This document shows positions 7,801 through 19,440 of a DNA stretch of 61,753 nt, one piece after another. Position 1 is the first letter of the stretch, and every line of letters starts with the position of its first letter. The position numbers were made by a program, and so were the translations under genes. The notes beneath the pieces were generated by a model. That model did not search any database and was not told the DNA's origin. It saw only the letters and a list, made by a program, of their open reading frames with translations. The DNA is from Erwinia psidii. GTDB taxonomy: Bacteria > Pseudomonadota > Gammaproteobacteria > Enterobacterales > Enterobacteriaceae. The stretch spans positions 1-61,753 of the forward strand of contig NZ_RHHM01000020.1 in NCBI RefSeq assembly GCF_003846135.1. Reading direction: 5' to 3'.

Positions 7801-8297
7801 AGGTGCCGACCTGTCGCTGGCGTCGGGAACGCCGGAGAGGTCCTGGGGGCATCATCAGCTGGCGTAGAATAATATACTCAAACAACGAGTGGTTTTTACC
7901 GTATTACTGCAAACGTCAGGCTAATCTGTTCCACTTCGTTTCTGGCCGTCTGAAACGAGGTGGGTTTCAGAGGCGGGTTTCTGCTATCAGAACCGGCCGT
8001 TGATAAGGTGGCCACACCTCTCTTAACAGGCTTTGGGCCAAACACACTGGTGCCTGTCGCCACGGTCAGCATTGTCACAAGGGAGCTGGTTAATTTCAGA
8101 TCCGCAAAGCAGCGTTGCCGTTGCGCCTTTTCAGATTCAGAGCCGCACTACTTCAGGGCGCGATAATCAGAATGTTCTGAGGAATCAAGAGCGGCAGTTG
8201 GATCGATAATCTATTCTTCAAAGACTGCCGCTCCGTGGCTCCGTTGACGGGGCAACATCAGGGTTGTACGGTGTGGCGAACGATCAAAGGAGCACGC
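7801..8297. other. Decayed intergenic stretch upstream of clsC
   Basis: All six frames are broken or give only low-complexity Arg-rich peptides. No conserved gene is visible. The last 30 bases hold the AAAGGAG ribosome site of clsC. Confidence 0.45.
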
Positions 8298-9764
8298 GTG
8301 GCTGAAGCCTTTATCCCGGAAAAAGACGGAGCAGAATTTATCTCAGGACGACTGAAACGTGCCGTTTCTTCTCTGATGGCAGAGCGCGCAGCAGATCACA
8401 GCGGTATTCACTCTCTTGAGGAAGGACTGGATGCTTTTTCCGCCCGTTATCTGCTGCTCTCAATGGCGGAGTATAAACTCGATATTCAGTATTACATCTG
8501 GCAGAACGATATGTCTGGTCGTTTACTGTTCAGTGCTGTACTGGATGCAGCCGAACGAGGGGTAAAAGTCCGACTGTTGCTGGATGATAATAATACCACC
8601 GGGCTTGATCAAACGCTGAGTGCGCTTAACAGTCATCGCAATATTGAGGTCCGGCTGTTTAATCCTTTCTCTTTCCGTACTCTACGGGCGATTGGATATC
8701 TTACTGATTTTGCACGTCTTAATCGCCGTATGCACAATAAAAGTTTCACCGTGGACGGTCAGGTCACCATCGTAGGCGGCCGCAATATCGGTGATGAATA
8801 TTTTGGTGCCGGCGATGAACCGCTGTTTTCCGATCTGGACGTGCTGGCAATCGGGCCGGTGGTGAAGGATGTCACCAATGATTTCGTACGCTACTGGCAC
8901 AGCAAGGCGGTACAGCCGCTCAGTACTGTGGTGGATTCGGAGCCGAAGCGGGCTGCGATAACCCTGCCGGAAGCCTGGCGTCACGATCCCAAAACGGAGC
9001 GCTATCTGCATCGCGTTCAGGATTCGGTTTTTGTCAGTCAGCTTGAAAATGGAGAGCTACCGCTGGTCTGGGCTGATACCCGCCTGCTGAGTGACGATCC
9101 CCGTAAAGGTCTGGGGTTGGCGAAGGCTGGCTCGCTGCTGCCGCAACGTATGCTGGACGTCATCGGTCAACCCCGGCATCAGCTCGACATTATTTCAGCC
9201 TATTTTGTGCCTACCCGCGCGGGGGTGGCGCAGTTGCTGGCGCTGGTGAGGAAAGGTGTAAGAATAGCTATTCTGACCAACTCGCTGGCGGCAAATGACG
9301 TATCTGTGGTACATGCCGGCTATGCTAAATGGCGAAAAAAGCTGCTGCGTCACGGCATCACATTATATGAGCTGAAACCCCATTCCGATCCGCGCCAGAC
9401 ACCGCATGACCGGGGGCTGACGGGCAATTCCGGCGCCAGCCTGCATGCGAAAACGTTTAGCGTCGACAATGAAAAGGTGTTTATAGGGTCGTTTAACTTC
9501 GATCCACGTTCAGCCATGCTCAACACTGAAATGGGCTTTGTTATTGAGAGCGCCTCACTGGCGAGCCTTATCCATCAGCGTTTTATCAATCAGGTACGCG
9601 AGCGTGCCTGGACACTGCGGCTGGATAAGTGGGGGAGAGTCAACTGGGTGGAGTATCCGGGAGAAGAAGGCGAGAAAATACACAGGCATGAACCGCAAAC
9701 CCGCTTGGTACAACGTCTGCTGGTCCGGCTGGTCTGGCGTTTGCCGATTGAATGGTTGCTGTGA
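8298..9764 (+). CDS. clsC: Cardiolipin synthase C (phospholipase D family)
   Basis: ClsC makes cardiolipin at the inner membrane from phosphatidylglycerol and phosphatidylethanolamine. The 488-residue protein has both HKD motifs of the phospholipase D superfamily: His146-x-Lys148-x4-Asp153 and His383-x-Lys385-x4-Asp390, each followed by the usual Gly-Gly-Arg-Asn or Gly-Ser-Phe-Asn segment. It matches E. coli YmdC/ClsC along its length, including the C-terminal Glu-Trp-Leu-Leu. I chose the GTG at 8298 because AAAGGAG lies 5 bases upstream; the frame continues to a GTG at 8235. In E. coli ymdB precedes clsC and is needed for full activity; no ymdB is found here. It is convergent with opgC, as in E. 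coli. Confidence 0.9.
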   Translation: MAEAFIPEKDGAEFISGRLKRAVSSLMAERAADHSGIHSLEEGLDAFSARYLLLSMAEYKLDIQYYIWQNDMSGRLLFSAVLDAAERGVKVRLLLDDNNTTGLDQTLSALNSHRNIEVRLFNPFSFRTLRAIGYLTDFARLNRRMHNKSFTVDGQVTIVGGRNIGDEYFGAGDEPLFSDLDVLAIGPVVKDVTNDFVRYWHSKAVQPLSTVVDSEPKRAAITLPEAWRHDPKTERYLHRVQDSVFVSQLENGELPLVWADTRLLSDDPRKGLGLAKAGSLLPQRMLDVIGQPRHQLDIISAYFVPTRAGVAQLLALVRKGVRIAILTNSLAANDVSVVHAGYAKWRKKLLRHGITLYELKPHSDPRQTPHDRGLTGNSGASLHAKTFSVDNEKVFIGSFNFDPRSAMLNTEMGFVIESASLASLIHQRFINQVRERAWTLRLDKWGRVNWVEYPGEEGEKIHRHEPQTRLVQRLLVRLVWRLPIEWLL

Positions 9765-9768
9765 TGCA

Positions 9769-9809
9769 ACAGCGCCAGTGATGCCCTGATATGGCATCAC
9801 TGGCGCTGT
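9769..9809. terminator. Long perfect hairpin between convergent clsC and opgC
   Basis: Two 17-base arms (9769-9785 and 9793-9809) pair perfectly around a 7-base loop. They fill the whole gap between the two stop codons, so they probably act as a bidirectional terminator or transcript end. No strong T-run follows on either side. Confidence 0.6.
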
Positions 9810-9819
9810 GGAGCCAGGT

Positions 9820-10944
9820 TTAACGCTGCGGCTTGCCTGAAAAAAGAAAGCGCAGTAGCGGAATACGCAGGTGGATTTCATAGAGAATAAAGGCGATACC
9901 GAAGACAAACAGCAGCCCTGCCAGGAACCCCAGACTGTTGTTGCTGATAACCGGCACCACAAAAATGCCGAAGAGAATGGTCAGAGGGTGATGTACCAGA
10001 TAGATAAACAGGGACGCGTTGACCAGGTAACTGACACGCGGTGAGTGGGTGTTAAGCAGGCGGTGGCCAAGGGAGAACACCACGTTGACCATCCACAACC
10101 CCATCATCATTGACACCACGCCATCAATTTCATACAGCCAGCCCTCTCCTTTATTCCAGGTCTGATTGGCGACATAAGCGACAAAAGCCACTGCCGAACC
10201 AATGAATGTCCAGGGAACGGGTTTAATAAACAACGCTTTTATGGCCGGATATTTCCATGCCATTGCGCCAAGGACAAAGAACGGCAGAAAAAAGAGTGAC
10301 TGCATGACCGCATAATTGAACAGGCCGTTGCCCAAAAGCGTGGGTTCCACGACAAACAGCAGACGACGAAGCGCGCCCCAGATCAGGCTGCACAGCAGAA
10401 TAATCAGGCTGAGTTTTATCCAGCCCAGGTTGGCAAAGTCATTCTCCGTGCTTTTTCGGGCGTTCAGCCACCTGAAGATCCACACCCCGTAAACGGTCAG
10501 CACGACCAGAACCAGCAAAAACCATAGATGAGAAATCAGGTCCCAGCTAAGTGCGTTTACTTTGTCGTAGAGAGATAAGTTGTGCCAGTCACCGATCTTT
10601 GTCGTCCAGGCTTTAATCATAAAAAACTGCGGTACTGTCAACAGAGGAACCGCAGCCAGCATTGGAATGCCGACCCGCTCCAGACGCACTTTTAGCCACT
10701 TCGGACGGCTGTAGCGTTGAAACAGCATATAGGAAAAATAGCCGGAAATGACAAAGAACACCTGCATACGAAAAGCATGAATAAAATCGTTTAAAATGGT
10801 AAGCCATTCGGAAGGCGCGGGGCTGTTAACCGTCCATGATTGTGTGGAATAAATCAGCGAGACGTGAAAAGGGACGCCTAAAAGCATCAGGTAAGCTCTT
10901 ATCGAATCGAAAAAATACTCTCTTTGCTGTGTTTTTTTAGTCAT
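9820..10944 (-). CDS. opgC: Osmoregulated periplasmic glucan succinyltransferase OpgC
   Basis: OpgC transfers succinyl groups onto osmoregulated periplasmic glucans. It is a polytopic inner-membrane acyltransferase (family 3, OafA-like). The protein opens with Gln-Arg-Glu-Tyr-Phe-x-Asp-Ser-Ile-Arg-Ala and has about ten hydrophobic segments. It includes Val-Phe-Phe-Val-Ile-Ser-Gly-Tyr and a C-terminal His-His-Pro-Leu-Thr, all as in E. coli MdoC. The chosen Met (10944) gives 374 residues, close to the E. coli length; in-frame starts lie at 10950 and upstream. It is divergent from opgGH, the usual arrangement, with about 240 bases between for both promoters. Confidence 0.88.
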   Translation of the reverse strand: MTKKTQQREYFFDSIRAYLMLLGVPFHVSLIYSTQSWTVNSPAPSEWLTILNDFIHAFRMQVFFVISGYFSYMLFQRYSRPKWLKVRLERVGIPMLAAVPLLTVPQFFMIKAWTTKIGDWHNLSLYDKVNALSWDLISHLWFLLVLVVLTVYGVWIFRWLNARKSTENDFANLGWIKLSLIILLCSLIWGALRRLLFVVEPTLLGNGLFNYAVMQSLFFLPFFVLGAMAWKYPAIKALFIKPVPWTFIGSAVAFVAYVANQTWNKGEGWLYEIDGVVSMMMGLWMVNVVFSLGHRLLNTHSPRVSYLVNASLFIYLVHHPLTILFGIFVVPVISNNSLGFLAGLLFVFGIAFILYEIHLRIPLLRFLFSGKPQR

Positions 10945-11184
10945 ATACATCCAATAATTAACACGTTGCAGCATTGGCTCACCCTGAGCCACGCTAAAGC
11001 TTAACGCTCACTGTAGTGGAGAAAGGATACTTATACCATCAGGGGAATCTGTATCCGCTAAACACGTGAGAACAGGGTGCTGAAAGCATTCATTATGCGG
11101 AACAAAAGTGTTCTTAAGCTGTCCGAATGCTGATTTATCCATTAAGATGAGTGGATTCAATTCAGGCACTTGAAAGGGGGGGAT

Positions 11185-12753
11185 GTGCTGATTAAAACCA
11201 AAAATAAGCCACAACTGAAGAAATTAAGCTGGCTGGGTGTTTCCGTTATGTTATCTATGTATGCCAGTTCAGTTTGGGCTTTCGGTATTGATGACGTTGC
11301 AAAACAGGCAAAAGAGTTAGCTGCAAAAGGTTACGAAGCGCCGAAAAGCAATCTGCCTGCCCAGCTGCGAGAGATGAAGTATGCAGATTATCAGCAAATC
11401 CAGTTTAATCACGATAAAGCCTGGTGGAGTAAGCTGAAGACCCCGTTCAAGCTGGAGTTTTATCATCAGGGCATGTATTTCGACCTGCCAGTGAAAATAA
11501 ACGAAGTTACCGCATCAACGTCCCGCGAGATCAAGTACTCGCCGGATTATTTTAACTTTGGCAATGTCAGGCACGACCCGGAAACGGTTAAAAACCTGGG
11601 CTTCGCCGGGTTTAAGGTGCTGTATCCGCTGAACAACAAAAACAAGAAAGACGATGAAATCACCAGCTTCCTTGGCGCAAGCTATTTCCGCGTAATCGGT
11701 GCAGGTCAGGTGTACGGTCTTTCTGCCCGTGGCCTTGCTATTGATACGGCGTTGCCTTCCGGTGAAGAGTTCCCGCGCTTTAAAGAGTTCTGGGTTGAGC
11801 GACCAAAACCGGCGGATAAACATCTGGTGATTTATGCATTGCTGGATTCACCGCGCGCATCGGGTGCCTACCGCTTCCTGATAACGCCCGGCAAAGAAAC
11901 CACCGTCGACGTCCAGTCTAAAGTCTATCTGCGTGATAAAGTCGGCAAACTGGGGGTTTCCCCACTGACCAGCATGTTCCTGTTTGGTGCAAACCAACCC
12001 TCATCACAGGTTAACTTCCGCCCGGCGCTCCATGATTCCAGCGGCCTGTCAATCCATGCCGGTAATGGTGAGTGGATCTGGCGCCCGTTGAACAATCCAA
12101 AACATCTGGCGGTCAGTACGTTTACCGTTGAGAGTCCAAAAGGGTTTGGCTTGCTGCAACGTGGCAGGGATTTTGAACAATATCAGGATATTGACGATCG
12201 CTACGATCTGCGTCCAAGTGCCTGGATTGAGCCACAGGGCGACTGGGGTAAAGGCCGTGTCGAGCTGGTTGAGATCCCAACCACTGATGAAACCAATGAC
12301 AATATTGTCGCCTTCTGGACGCCGGAAAGTCTGCCTGATGTGGGCAAAGAGATGAATTTCAACTATCGTCTGCATTTCACCCGTGATGAAAACCAGCTGC
12401 ACTCGCCAGAAACGGCCTTTGTAAAGGATACGCTGCGTTCCACGGGGGATGTGAAACAGTCCAACCTGGTACGCCAGGCCGATGGTACCGTTGCTTTCGT
12501 TGTTGATTTCACCGGTCAGGAAATGAGTCAGCTACCTGATAATACCCCGATCACGCCACAGGTCAGCATCGGTAATAACGGTGAGCTGGTTGAAACCAGC
12601 GTACGCTACAATCCGGTCACCAAAGGCTGGCGTTTGATTATGCGTCTGCGTGTCAAGGACAGCAAACAGCCGACGGAAATGCGTGCTGCACTGCTTAGCG
12701 GTGATAAAACGCTGACAGAAACCTGGAGCTATCAGTTGCCTGCCAATGAATAA
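11185..12753 (+). CDS. opgG: Periplasmic glucan biosynthesis protein OpgG
   Basis: OpgG acts in the periplasm on the beta-1,2-glucan backbone made by OpgH, and is needed for branching and release of osmoregulated periplasmic glucans. The protein (522 residues from the GTG at 11185) starts with a lysine-rich signal peptide ending at about Ala32 (Ser-Val-Trp-Ala), followed by Gly-Ile-Asp-Asp-Val-Ala. It matches E. coli OpgG to its last residues, Gln-Leu-Pro-Ala-Asn-Glu. The start is uncertain: the frame is open to a TTG at 11170, and a run of seven G just before the GTG supplies the ribosome site. It overlaps opgH by 8 bases, so the two are translated together. Confidence 0.9.
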   Translation: MLIKTKNKPQLKKLSWLGVSVMLSMYASSVWAFGIDDVAKQAKELAAKGYEAPKSNLPAQLREMKYADYQQIQFNHDKAWWSKLKTPFKLEFYHQGMYFDLPVKINEVTASTSREIKYSPDYFNFGNVRHDPETVKNLGFAGFKVLYPLNNKNKKDDEITSFLGASYFRVIGAGQVYGLSARGLAIDTALPSGEEFPRFKEFWVERPKPADKHLVIYALLDSPRASGAYRFLITPGKETTVDVQSKVYLRDKVGKLGVSPLTSMFLFGANQPSSQVNFRPALHDSSGLSIHAGNGEWIWRPLNNPKHLAVSTFTVESPKGFGLLQRGRDFEQYQDIDDRYDLRPSAWIEPQGDWGKGRVELVEIPTTDETNDNIVAFWTPESLPDVGKEMNFNYRLHFTRDENQLHSPETAFVKDTLRSTGDVKQSNLVRQADGTVAFVVDFTGQEMSQLPDNTPITPQVSIGNNGELVETSVRYNPVTKGWRLIMRLRVKDSKQPTEMRAALLSGDKTLTETWSYQLPANE

Positions 12754-15313
12754 GTCTACTGCGATACCTACAGAATATATTGATGCGTTGCCGCTTTCCT
12801 CCGAGCGTAAAGAGGCGTTGAATAATGCGCTGCCAGCTGCATCGGAAAACATGTTCAGTCAGCTGCATCAGTCAATGAGTGGTGAGGAGGCGTCATTGCC
12901 ACATCGTCCTGATGATGCGCCACTGTCATCAGTGAAAACACGTATTGGCATGACATGGCCAGACTCCACAGGCAAGGGCAAACAGTTTGGCGAAGATGCA
13001 CTGGAACGCACCACGCTGAAAGCGATGCCACGTCATACCCGTTCATCTATGTACCCGGAGGCCTGGCGTACCAATCCGGTATCACGCGCCTGGGATTCCC
13101 TGCGTGGGCGTAAAACAAAGCCCCGCTACAGCAGCAATGCTGAAGTACAGCGTTCAGAAGAGAAGTGGCGTCATGTCGGATCCATTCGCCGCTACATTCT
13201 GTTGCTCCTGACGATTGCTCAGACCGTGGTGGCGACCTGGTATATGAAAACCATCCTGCCCTACCAGGGGTGGGCGCTAATCGATCCGGCTGAAATGATC
13301 AATCAGAACTGGCAGCAGTCGCTGATGCAGATCCTCCCTTATGTGCTGCAAACCGGCATATTGTTCCTGTTTGCGGTGCTGTTTTGCTGGGTGTCGGCGG
13401 GTTTCTGGACCGCGCTAATGGGGTTCCTGCAACTGTTGATAGGCAAGGATAAATACAGCATTTCCTACGCCTCAAATGGTGACGAGCCAATTAATCCAGC
13501 GCACCGTACCGCGTTGATTATGCCGATTTGTAACGAAGACGTGGAAAGGGTGTTTGCTGGCCTGCGGGCGACATGGGAATCGGTGGTCAGAACCGGTGAG
13601 CAGCAGCACTTCGATGTCTACATTCTCAGCGACAGCTATAATCCTGACATCGCGGTGGCAGAGCAGAAAGCCTGGATGGAGCTGGTTCGTGATGTCGGCG
13701 GAGAAGGACGGATCTTCTATCGCCGTCGCCGTCGCCGTGTGAAGCGTAAAAGCGGTAATATTGATGACTTTTGCCGCCGCTGGGGAAGCCAGTACAGCTA
13801 TATGGTGGTGCTGGATGCCGACAGCGTGATGAGCGGGGAGTGTCTCACCGGCCTGGTACGGATGATGGAGGCAAATCCCAAAGCCGGGATTATCCAGTCT
13901 TCACCAAAAGCGTCCGGCATGGACACGCTCTATGCGCGCTGCCAGCAGTTTGCTACCCGCGTCTATGGTCCGCTGTTCACCGCCGGCCTGCATTTCTGGC
14001 AGTTGGGCGAATCCCATTACTGGGGGCACAATGCGATTATTCGCGTGAAGCCCTTTATTGAGCACTGTGCGCTGGCTCCTTTGCCGGGAGAAGGCTCCTT
14101 TGCCGGGTCAATTCTTTCCCATGACTTTGTGGAAGCCGCGCTGATGCGCCGTGCGGGCTGGGGAGTATGGATAGCCTACGATCTACCCGGTTCCTATGAG
14201 GAACTGCCACCAAACCTGTTGGACGAACTGAAGCGTGACCGCCGTTGGTGCCATGGTAACCTGATGAACTTCCGTCTGTTCCTGGTAAAAGGAATGCATC
14301 CGGTTCACCGTGCGGTATTTCTGACCGGCGTGATGTCCTATCTCTCCGCACCGCTGTGGTTTATGTTTCTCGCCTTGTCCACTGCGTTGCAGGTTGTGCA
14401 TACGCTGATGGAACCGTCTTACTTCCTGCAACCACGGCAGCTGTTCCCCGTCTGGCCTCAGTGGCGTCCTGAACTGGCTATCGCCCTGTTCTCGACGACT
14501 CTGGTACTGCTGTTCCTGCCCAAGTTGCTCAGTGTGGTACTGGTCTGGTGCAAAGGTGCGAAACCTTACGGTGGCGCTGTCAGGGTCTTTATTTCGCTGT
14601 TTCTGGAGATGCTCTTTTCGGTGCTGCTGGCTCCGGTAAGAATGCTGTTTCACACCGTATTTGTGGTCAGTGCGTTTCTTGGCTGGGAAGTGGTCTGGAA
14701 CTCCCCGCAGCGTGATGATGATGCCACCCCCTGGAGCGAGGCGTTTAAACGTCATGGCTCACAAATGCTGTTAGGCATCGTTTGGGCTGTCGGCATGGGG
14801 ATGCTTGATCTGAACTTCCTGTGGTGGCTGGCACCTATCGTCTTCTCGCTGATCCTGTCACCTTTCGTGTCGGTATTCTCCAGCCGTTCCACCACGGGGA
14901 CGTGCTCAAAACGGGCTAAGTTGTTCCTGATCCCCGAAGAGTATGATCCGCCAAAAGAGTTGCTGGATACAGAACGATACAATGAACTGAATCGGTCCCG
15001 TGCGTTGAAAGATGGCTTTATGCATGCGGTATTTAATCCGTCATTCAATGCGTTGGCCAGCGCGATGGCAACGTCCCGTCATCTTAACAGTGATATTCTG
15101 GAATTTGCCCGCGATCGTCGTGTCGAACAGGCCCTGAGCGAGTCACCGGCTAAACTGGATCGCGATCGCCGCCTGGCACTGATCAGCGACCCGGTCACGC
15201 TGTCACGGATGCACTATCAGCTCTGGCAACATGCGGATAAATACCATGACTGGTTTGACCATTATCAGTCACTGAAAATCAACCCTGAGGCGATTCAGAC
15301 TGCGAAGTCTTAA
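12746..15313 (+). CDS. opgH: Glucan glucosyltransferase OpgH
   Basis: OpgH is the inner-membrane GT2 enzyme that polymerises UDP-glucose into the linear beta-1,2 backbone of osmoregulated periplasmic glucans. In E. coli it also links cell size to nutrition through FtsZ. The 855-residue protein has a long cytoplasmic N-terminus, membrane helices at about 150-170 and 195-235, and a GT2 domain. The GT2 domain contains Leu-Asp357-Ala-Asp359 and an Arg-Arg-Trp motif at 499-501, and several further helices follow. Length and order match E. coli MdoH (847). Its start overlaps the end of opgG, and a terminator follows 18 bases after the stop. Confidence 0.93.
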   Translation: MNKSTAIPTEYIDALPLSSERKEALNNALPAASENMFSQLHQSMSGEEASLPHRPDDAPLSSVKTRIGMTWPDSTGKGKQFGEDALERTTLKAMPRHTRSSMYPEAWRTNPVSRAWDSLRGRKTKPRYSSNAEVQRSEEKWRHVGSIRRYILLLLTIAQTVVATWYMKTILPYQGWALIDPAEMINQNWQQSLMQILPYVLQTGILFLFAVLFCWVSAGFWTALMGFLQLLIGKDKYSISYASNGDEPINPAHRTALIMPICNEDVERVFAGLRATWESVVRTGEQQHFDVYILSDSYNPDIAVAEQKAWMELVRDVGGEGRIFYRRRRRRVKRKSGNIDDFCRRWGSQYSYMVVLDADSVMSGECLTGLVRMMEANPKAGIIQSSPKASGMDTLYARCQQFATRVYGPLFTAGLHFWQLGESHYWGHNAIIRVKPFIEHCALAPLPGEGSFAGSILSHDFVEAALMRRAGWGVWIAYDLPGSYEELPPNLLDELKRDRRWCHGNLMNFRLFLVKGMHPVHRAVFLTGVMSYLSAPLWFMFLALSTALQVVHTLMEPSYFLQPRQLFPVWPQWRPELAIALFSTTLVLLFLPKLLSVVLVWCKGAKPYGGAVRVFISLFLEMLFSVLLAPVRMLFHTVFVVSAFLGWEVVWNSPQRDDDATPWSEAFKRHGSQMLLGIVWAVGMGMLDLNFLWWLAPIVFSLILSPFVSVFSSRSTTGTCSKRAKLFLIPEEYDPPKELLDTERYNELNRSRALKDGFMHAVFNPSFNALASAMATSRHLNSDILEFARDRRVEQALSESPAKLDRDRRLALISDPVTLSRMHYQLWQHADKYHDWFDHYQSLKINPEAIQTAKS

Positions 15314-15330
15314 TTTTCAGGCGCTAAAAA

Positions 15331-15356
15331 ACCGGGAATAACTTCCCGGTTTTTTT
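15331..15356 (+). terminator. Terminator of opgGH
   Basis: ACCGGGAA and TTCCCGGT pair around TAAC, followed by TTTTTT. A typical rho-independent terminator. Confidence 0.9.
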
Positions 15357-15451
15357 ATGCAACGCGGTAATGACTTTACAGAAACTTTGCTTTTTAACAT
15401 CTTGCTGTTGCAGTACAATAGCGCGTTTTTTATTCAGCTGAATGAGAAAAA

Positions 15452-15694
15452 ATGACCACAATATTAATGCGGGGAATGCTGCTTGGCCTGTGCGTGATAA
15501 CGCTGAGCGGCTGTGGCAGCATTATCAGCCGGACAATGCCTGGCCAGGGGCACGGGAATCAGTTTTATCCCGGTGTGCAGTGGGATGTCCGCGATACGCC
15601 CTGGCGCTTTCTGACAATTATTGACCTGCCGCTGTCGCTGGTGGTGGATACTCTGCTGCTGCCAGTGGACGCGCATCACGGCCCCTACAAGTAA
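15452..15694 (+). CDS. yceK: YceK-family lipoprotein
   Basis: An 80-residue lipoprotein: a hydrophobic signal is followed by the lipobox Leu-Ser-Gly-Cys (Cys23) and a short mature part. It contains Pro-Gly-x3-Gly-x4-Phe-Tyr-Pro-Gly-Val and ends with an Asp-Leu-Pro-Leu-Ser-x3-Asp-Thr-Leu-Leu-Leu-Pro segment, as in YceK and the related DUF1375 proteins. Its place between opgH and msyB is the same as in E. coli. The molecular role is unknown. A ribosome site (GAG) lies just before the ATG. Confidence 0.85.
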   Translation: MTTILMRGMLLGLCVITLSGCGSIISRTMPGQGHGNQFYPGVQWDVRDTPWRFLTIIDLPLSLVVDTLLLPVDAHHGPYK

Positions 15695-15701
15695 TTAATT
15701 C

Positions 15702-16100
15702 TCAGGCGTAGTTATCAGAGTCGGTATTGTCGTCTTCCCACTCTGATGATGCTGCTTCTCCCTCTTCACTGTCGGCAGGTGGCTCCAGCTGATATTCGCC
15801 TTCATCCCATTCGTGCAGGGTATTTTCCGGCAGCCACTGCTGGCGTAACTCTGTCTCATCAAAATCACCGTCAAAAATAGCCTGCGCTGCTTCTCCGCTG
15901 AGTAATGAGAGACATTCGCCTTCGTCACCTTCCTCAGAAAAGAATTCAGCCTGCCACATGCTGTCACCATCCTGCATGATATATTTTTGCAGGTTGAACT
16001 GGTTGACTGAACTTTCGTCTTCTTCCATTTCAGGATTGGCGGCCAGAAATTCCTCTCTGGCTGCATCAATAGCTTCTTCCAGCGTTGCGTAAAGGTTCAT
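15702..16100 (-). CDS. msyB: Acidic protein MsyB
   Basis: This 132-residue, very acidic protein (many Glu/Asp, especially in the last 40 residues) matches E. coli MsyB. It opens with Met-x-x-Tyr-Ala-Thr-Leu-Glu-Glu-Ala-Ile-Asp-Ala-Ala-Arg-Glu. MsyB was found as a multicopy suppressor of sec defects and is a stationary-phase protein; its exact activity is unknown. It is convergent with yceK, 7 bases apart, as in E. coli. In E. coli mdtG and then lpxL follow; here mdtG is missing. Confidence 0.88.
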   Translation of the reverse strand: MNLYATLEEAIDAAREEFLAANPEMEEDESSVNQFNLQKYIMQDGDSMWQAEFFSEEGDEGECLSLLSGEAAQAIFDGDFDETELRQQWLPENTLHEWDEGEYQLEPPADSEEGEAASSEWEDDNTDSDNYA

Positions 16101-17065
16101 CAGGTTTCTCCATCACAAATGTTGCAGGTTCAGGAAAGGATAGTCGAAGAATGGCAGGAGGAAAGGCAATGGCAGAAAAAACAAAAAAGGGATTAGCATG
16201 AACTATCAACTGCTTAGCTGAAAGTGTGCTCTGAAGCAGGAGAAATTGCCCTGAAACAGCCTCAGAGCGTAATGGCAGCGCCGTGCCGCCAGAGGGAAGA
16301 GCGAATTGTCAGGGGTTTTCAGACTGGCCGATCTGCTTCATTGGTGATGCAAAGCGGGGCAGTCCGGCTGTCTGGAAACAAAACAAATGGCCGATAATTT
16401 CAGGTAAATGTTCATTGAACGGTTGATCCCAGAGGCGGTGATGGCAGCAGAACAGGATGAAAAATAAACCGGATGGCATCCTGCCATAAAGTAATAACCA
16501 GCCTGAACTCCGCGACAATGCGCCAGGGAAGCGAGCATGTTACTGAAGACCCAAAGTGGATAACAAAGCTGATGATGGAGGGGGGAAGACCGCTGTAAAG
16601 ATAAGTCAGGTGGGAAAATGATACGGGAAGCCAGGCTGCTGTGAGGTTTGCTGTCGGGGATTGCTCAGCTCTGTCAGTTGAGTTGGTGCTGGAAAAGGAA
16701 CTTTCCCGTCTCAGTGACCGCGCAAATAACGCCTGCAATCATATCAACAATACAGCGGGCATGATTTCATAATATTTCTTCTGTATGGCACCGCCTTCCA
16801 CGTAAGCTCCCCCTCAGCTTTCGACGCTCTTTTACTGACTTCGCAAACCCAGCGTGACAATTGCGTATGGCCGCCGGGCGGGGGGAGCGTGCGGGCAGAG
16901 ACAGATAACGCTGAACCTCATTGCCCGTCGCAACAAATGTACCTTTAAACGGGCCGCCGACGTTTCCGGGAGTACGAAGGACTGGCTGCAAATCAGAAAA
17001 TCACCAGTAACAGGGTTACCGCCTGAAGGAAAGCGGCAGGCAAAATTTTACCTGCTGTCGGGGGA
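16101..17065. other. Gap where mdtG would be expected; no recognisable gene
   Basis: The 965 bases between msyB and lpxL hold only short overlapping ORFs on both strands, none longer than about 110 codons and none with a family pattern I know. There is no trace of an MFS transporter such as MdtG. The composition suggests decayed sequence, but its origin is not visible. Confidence 0.5.
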
Positions 17066-17986
17066 CTAATAGAAAGAGGGCTCGCCGGGTGGGCGGGTTT
17101 TAAAGCGACGATGCAGCCACATATATTGTTCCGGGGCCATTAATACCCCGTGCTCAACTATTTTGTTCATCCGGGTCGCGGTGGCGGTTTCATCGGTAAG
17201 CGGCATCGACAGTTCCTCTGGCATGATAACCATCTCATAACCTCTGCCGTGCGGCAGCCGCCGGGGTACAAAGGGGATTACCGCTGGATTACCGCTGCGG
17301 ATCAACAGATAGCTTCCTTTGGTTGATGCGGCTTCGTTCACGGCAAAGAAGGGAGCGAAGACGCTACTTTTCGGACCATAATCGTGATCGGGCGCATACC
17401 AGATAATATCGCCGTTTTTCAGGGCGCGGATCATCCCTTTCAGGTCCTTACGATCCAGCATACTTTTGTTGGAACGCATGCGTCCCCAGGTCTGTAGCCA
17501 GTCCAGCAGGGCGTTGTCGTTTGGACGGTAGACGCCAATCCCCGGATTGTGGATGCCAAAAATACGGGCTCCCAATTCAAGGGTCAGAAAATGCATACCG
17601 ATTAGCAACACGCCTTTATTATCCTGATGTGCTTTGCTGATGTGTTCCAGCCCGCTAACCTGAAACCATTTGGTTATTCGCCAGTCTGGCCAGAACCACG
17701 CCATGCCGGTTTCCAACAGCCCCATACCGACAGATTCAAAGTTGCGCGTTACCATTGCTTCGCGTTCAGCTTCTGGCATGTCAGGGAAGCAGAGTTGAAG
17801 ATTGCGGCGTGCGACCTCTACACGACGTTTCAGAAAATGCATGGAAAGACGGCCAAGGCCACAGCCCAGGTGATACAGTACCGGATAGGGCAGTAATACC
17901 AGCAGATAAAGAAAGCCAATACCCAGCCATGTGAACCAGTAACAGGGATGTAGCAATGCACGTCTGAATTGAGGCAACTGAGTCAT
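17066..17986 (-). CDS. lpxL: Lipid A lauroyl acyltransferase LpxL
   Basis: LpxL adds the first secondary acyl chain (laurate in E. coli) from acyl-ACP to Kdo2-lipid IVA at the inner membrane. The 306-residue protein has one N-terminal membrane helix (about 18-38). His132-x4-Glu137 is the HX4(D/E) catalytic motif of these acyltransferases, and Tyr-Ala-Pro-Asp-His-Asp-Tyr-Gly and Phe-Lys-Thr-Arg-Pro near the end are conserved. Length equals E. coli LpxL/HtrB. It is divergent from trhO, as in E. coli. Confidence 0.92.
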   Translation of the reverse strand: MTQLPQFRRALLHPCYWFTWLGIGFLYLLVLLPYPVLYHLGCGLGRLSMHFLKRRVEVARRNLQLCFPDMPEAEREAMVTRNFESVGMGLLETGMAWFWPDWRITKWFQVSGLEHISKAHQDNKGVLLIGMHFLTLELGARIFGIHNPGIGVYRPNDNALLDWLQTWGRMRSNKSMLDRKDLKGMIRALKNGDIIWYAPDHDYGPKSSVFAPFFAVNEAASTKGSYLLIRSGNPAVIPFVPRRLPHGRGYEMVIMPEELSMPLTDETATATRMNKIVEHGVLMAPEQYMWLHRRFKTRPPGEPSFY

Positions 17987-18373
17987 GAGCTTCCGAATCG
18001 TAACAAAGGGGCACCATTATGCTGCCCGTGATGAATTGTTCTTATAACCTATTGTGCCATTTATTCACTGTGAACTGAAATAACACGCTGACTTTTAGCA
18101 TTTTTACCACGCCTGAACAGAGAAATTGCGGCGTATTCCTCGGATTTTGTCATCGAGCGGGGCTCGTCGTCCAGGGTATTCCGCGGTTTACGCATTAACA
18201 TTTTGACAAATTCGTCTTTACCTTTAGCCGCAGCTGCTTCGTCGGCGCGACCGATAACGTTCCGCGTCAACGGAGACCGGATAAGCAATTTTCAGGGCAA
18301 TGGCTTTGCATCGGATAACATTCAGGTATGATAACGTCCGCAAAATTCTCTTATGAACCCAGGAAAGTACACC
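17987..18373. other. lpxL-trhO divergent region with a doubtful small ORF
   Basis: This region must contain both promoters. On the minus strand 18061-18288 is open (75 codons; later Met possible) and encodes a basic peptide with Thr-Leu-Asp-Asp-Glu-Pro-Arg-Ser and Phe-Arg-Arg-Gly-Lys. It could be a small gene, but I recognise no family and no clear ribosome site, so I do not call it. Confidence 0.35.
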
Positions 18374-19426
18374 ATGCCAGTGTTACATAACCTTGTTTCC
18401 AATGAAGAGCTGAAAGCGCGGATGCTCGCTGAAACTGAACCGCGCACGACTGTCTCTTTCTACAAATATTTCACCATCGATGATGCCAAAGCCTTCCGCG
18501 ATGCACTGTATGTGCAGTTTACCCGGCTGAATGTTTTCGGCCGTGTTTACGTCGCAGGCGAAGGAATTAATGCCCAGATCAGTGTGCCTGCCAGTCACTA
18601 TGAGGCGCTGAAAGAGATGCTGTACGGCTTTGATCCGGCGCTGAATAATTTGCGTATGAACATCGCGCTGGATGATGATGGCAAATCCTTCTGGGTACTG
18701 CGGCTGAAAGTACGTGAACGTATTGTGGCTGATGGCATAACCGATGAAACCTTCGATGCCAGCAATGTTGGCGGCTATCTGCAGGCTGCGGAGGTCAATA
18801 CATTACTTGACGATCCTGATGCGGTGTTTGTTGATATGCGTAATCATTATGAATATGAAGTGGGACATTTTGACAACGCGCTGGAGATCCCGGCTGATAC
18901 TTTCCGCGATCAGCTGCCGATGGCCGTCGATATGCTACAGGACAATAAAGACAAAAAAATTGTGATGTACTGCACCGGCGGTATCCGCTGTGAAAAAGCC
19001 AGTGCGTGGATGCGGCACAACGGTTTTGAACAGGTTTATCACATTGAGGGCGGCATCATCGAGTATGCCCGCCGTGCGCGAGAGCAGGGGCTACCCGTGC
19101 GCTTTAAAGGCAAAAATTTTGTCTTTGACGAAAGGATGGGGGAACGTATTTCAGACGATGTGATCGCACAGTGCCATCAGTGCGGTGCGACTTGCGATAC
19201 GCATGTTAACTGCAAAAATGACGGCTGCCATTTACTGTTTATTCAGTGTGAGGAATGTGCCGAAAAATATCACCATTGCTGTAGCCCGGTTTGTATGGAA
19301 GAACTGGCGCTTTCCCCGGAAGAACAGCGCGCCCGTAGGGCGGGTCGTGAAAATGGCAACAAAATCTTCAATAAGTCGCGCGGGCTGCTTAACATGACGC
19401 TAAAAATCCCGACACCGGATAAGTAA
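18374..19426 (+). CDS. trhO: tRNA uridine(34) hydroxylase TrhO
   Basis: TrhO (YceA) uses oxygen and prephenate-linked chemistry to make 5-hydroxyuridine at tRNA wobble position 34. The 350-residue protein has an N-terminal acylphosphatase-like domain, a rhodanese domain with Tyr-Cys200-Thr-Gly-Gly-Ile-Arg-Cys206, and a C-terminal cysteine-rich part. That last part contains Cys-His-Gln-Cys and Cys-x2-Cys pairs around 269-305 and ends in [10 protein letters not shown]. It matches the E. coli protein in length. The ATG at 18374 follows AGGAAAG; an in-frame ATG 7 codons upstream is less likely. Confidence 0.92.
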   Translation: MPVLHNLVSNEELKARMLAETEPRTTVSFYKYFTIDDAKAFRDALYVQFTRLNVFGRVYVAGEGINAQISVPASHYEALKEMLYGFDPALNNLRMNIALDDDGKSFWVLRLKVRERIVADGITDETFDASNVGGYLQAAEVNTLLDDPDAVFVDMRNHYEYEVGHFDNALEIPADTFRDQLPMAVDMLQDNKDKKIVMYCTGGIRCEKASAWMRHNGFEQVYHIEGGIIEYARRAREQGLPVRFKGKNFVFDERMGERISDDVIAQCHQCGATCDTHVNCKNDGCHLLFIQCEECAEKYHHCCSPVCMEELALSPEEQRARRAGRENGNKIFNKSRGLLNMTLKIPTPDK

Positions 19427-19440
19427 GAGGGGCTGTTTTA

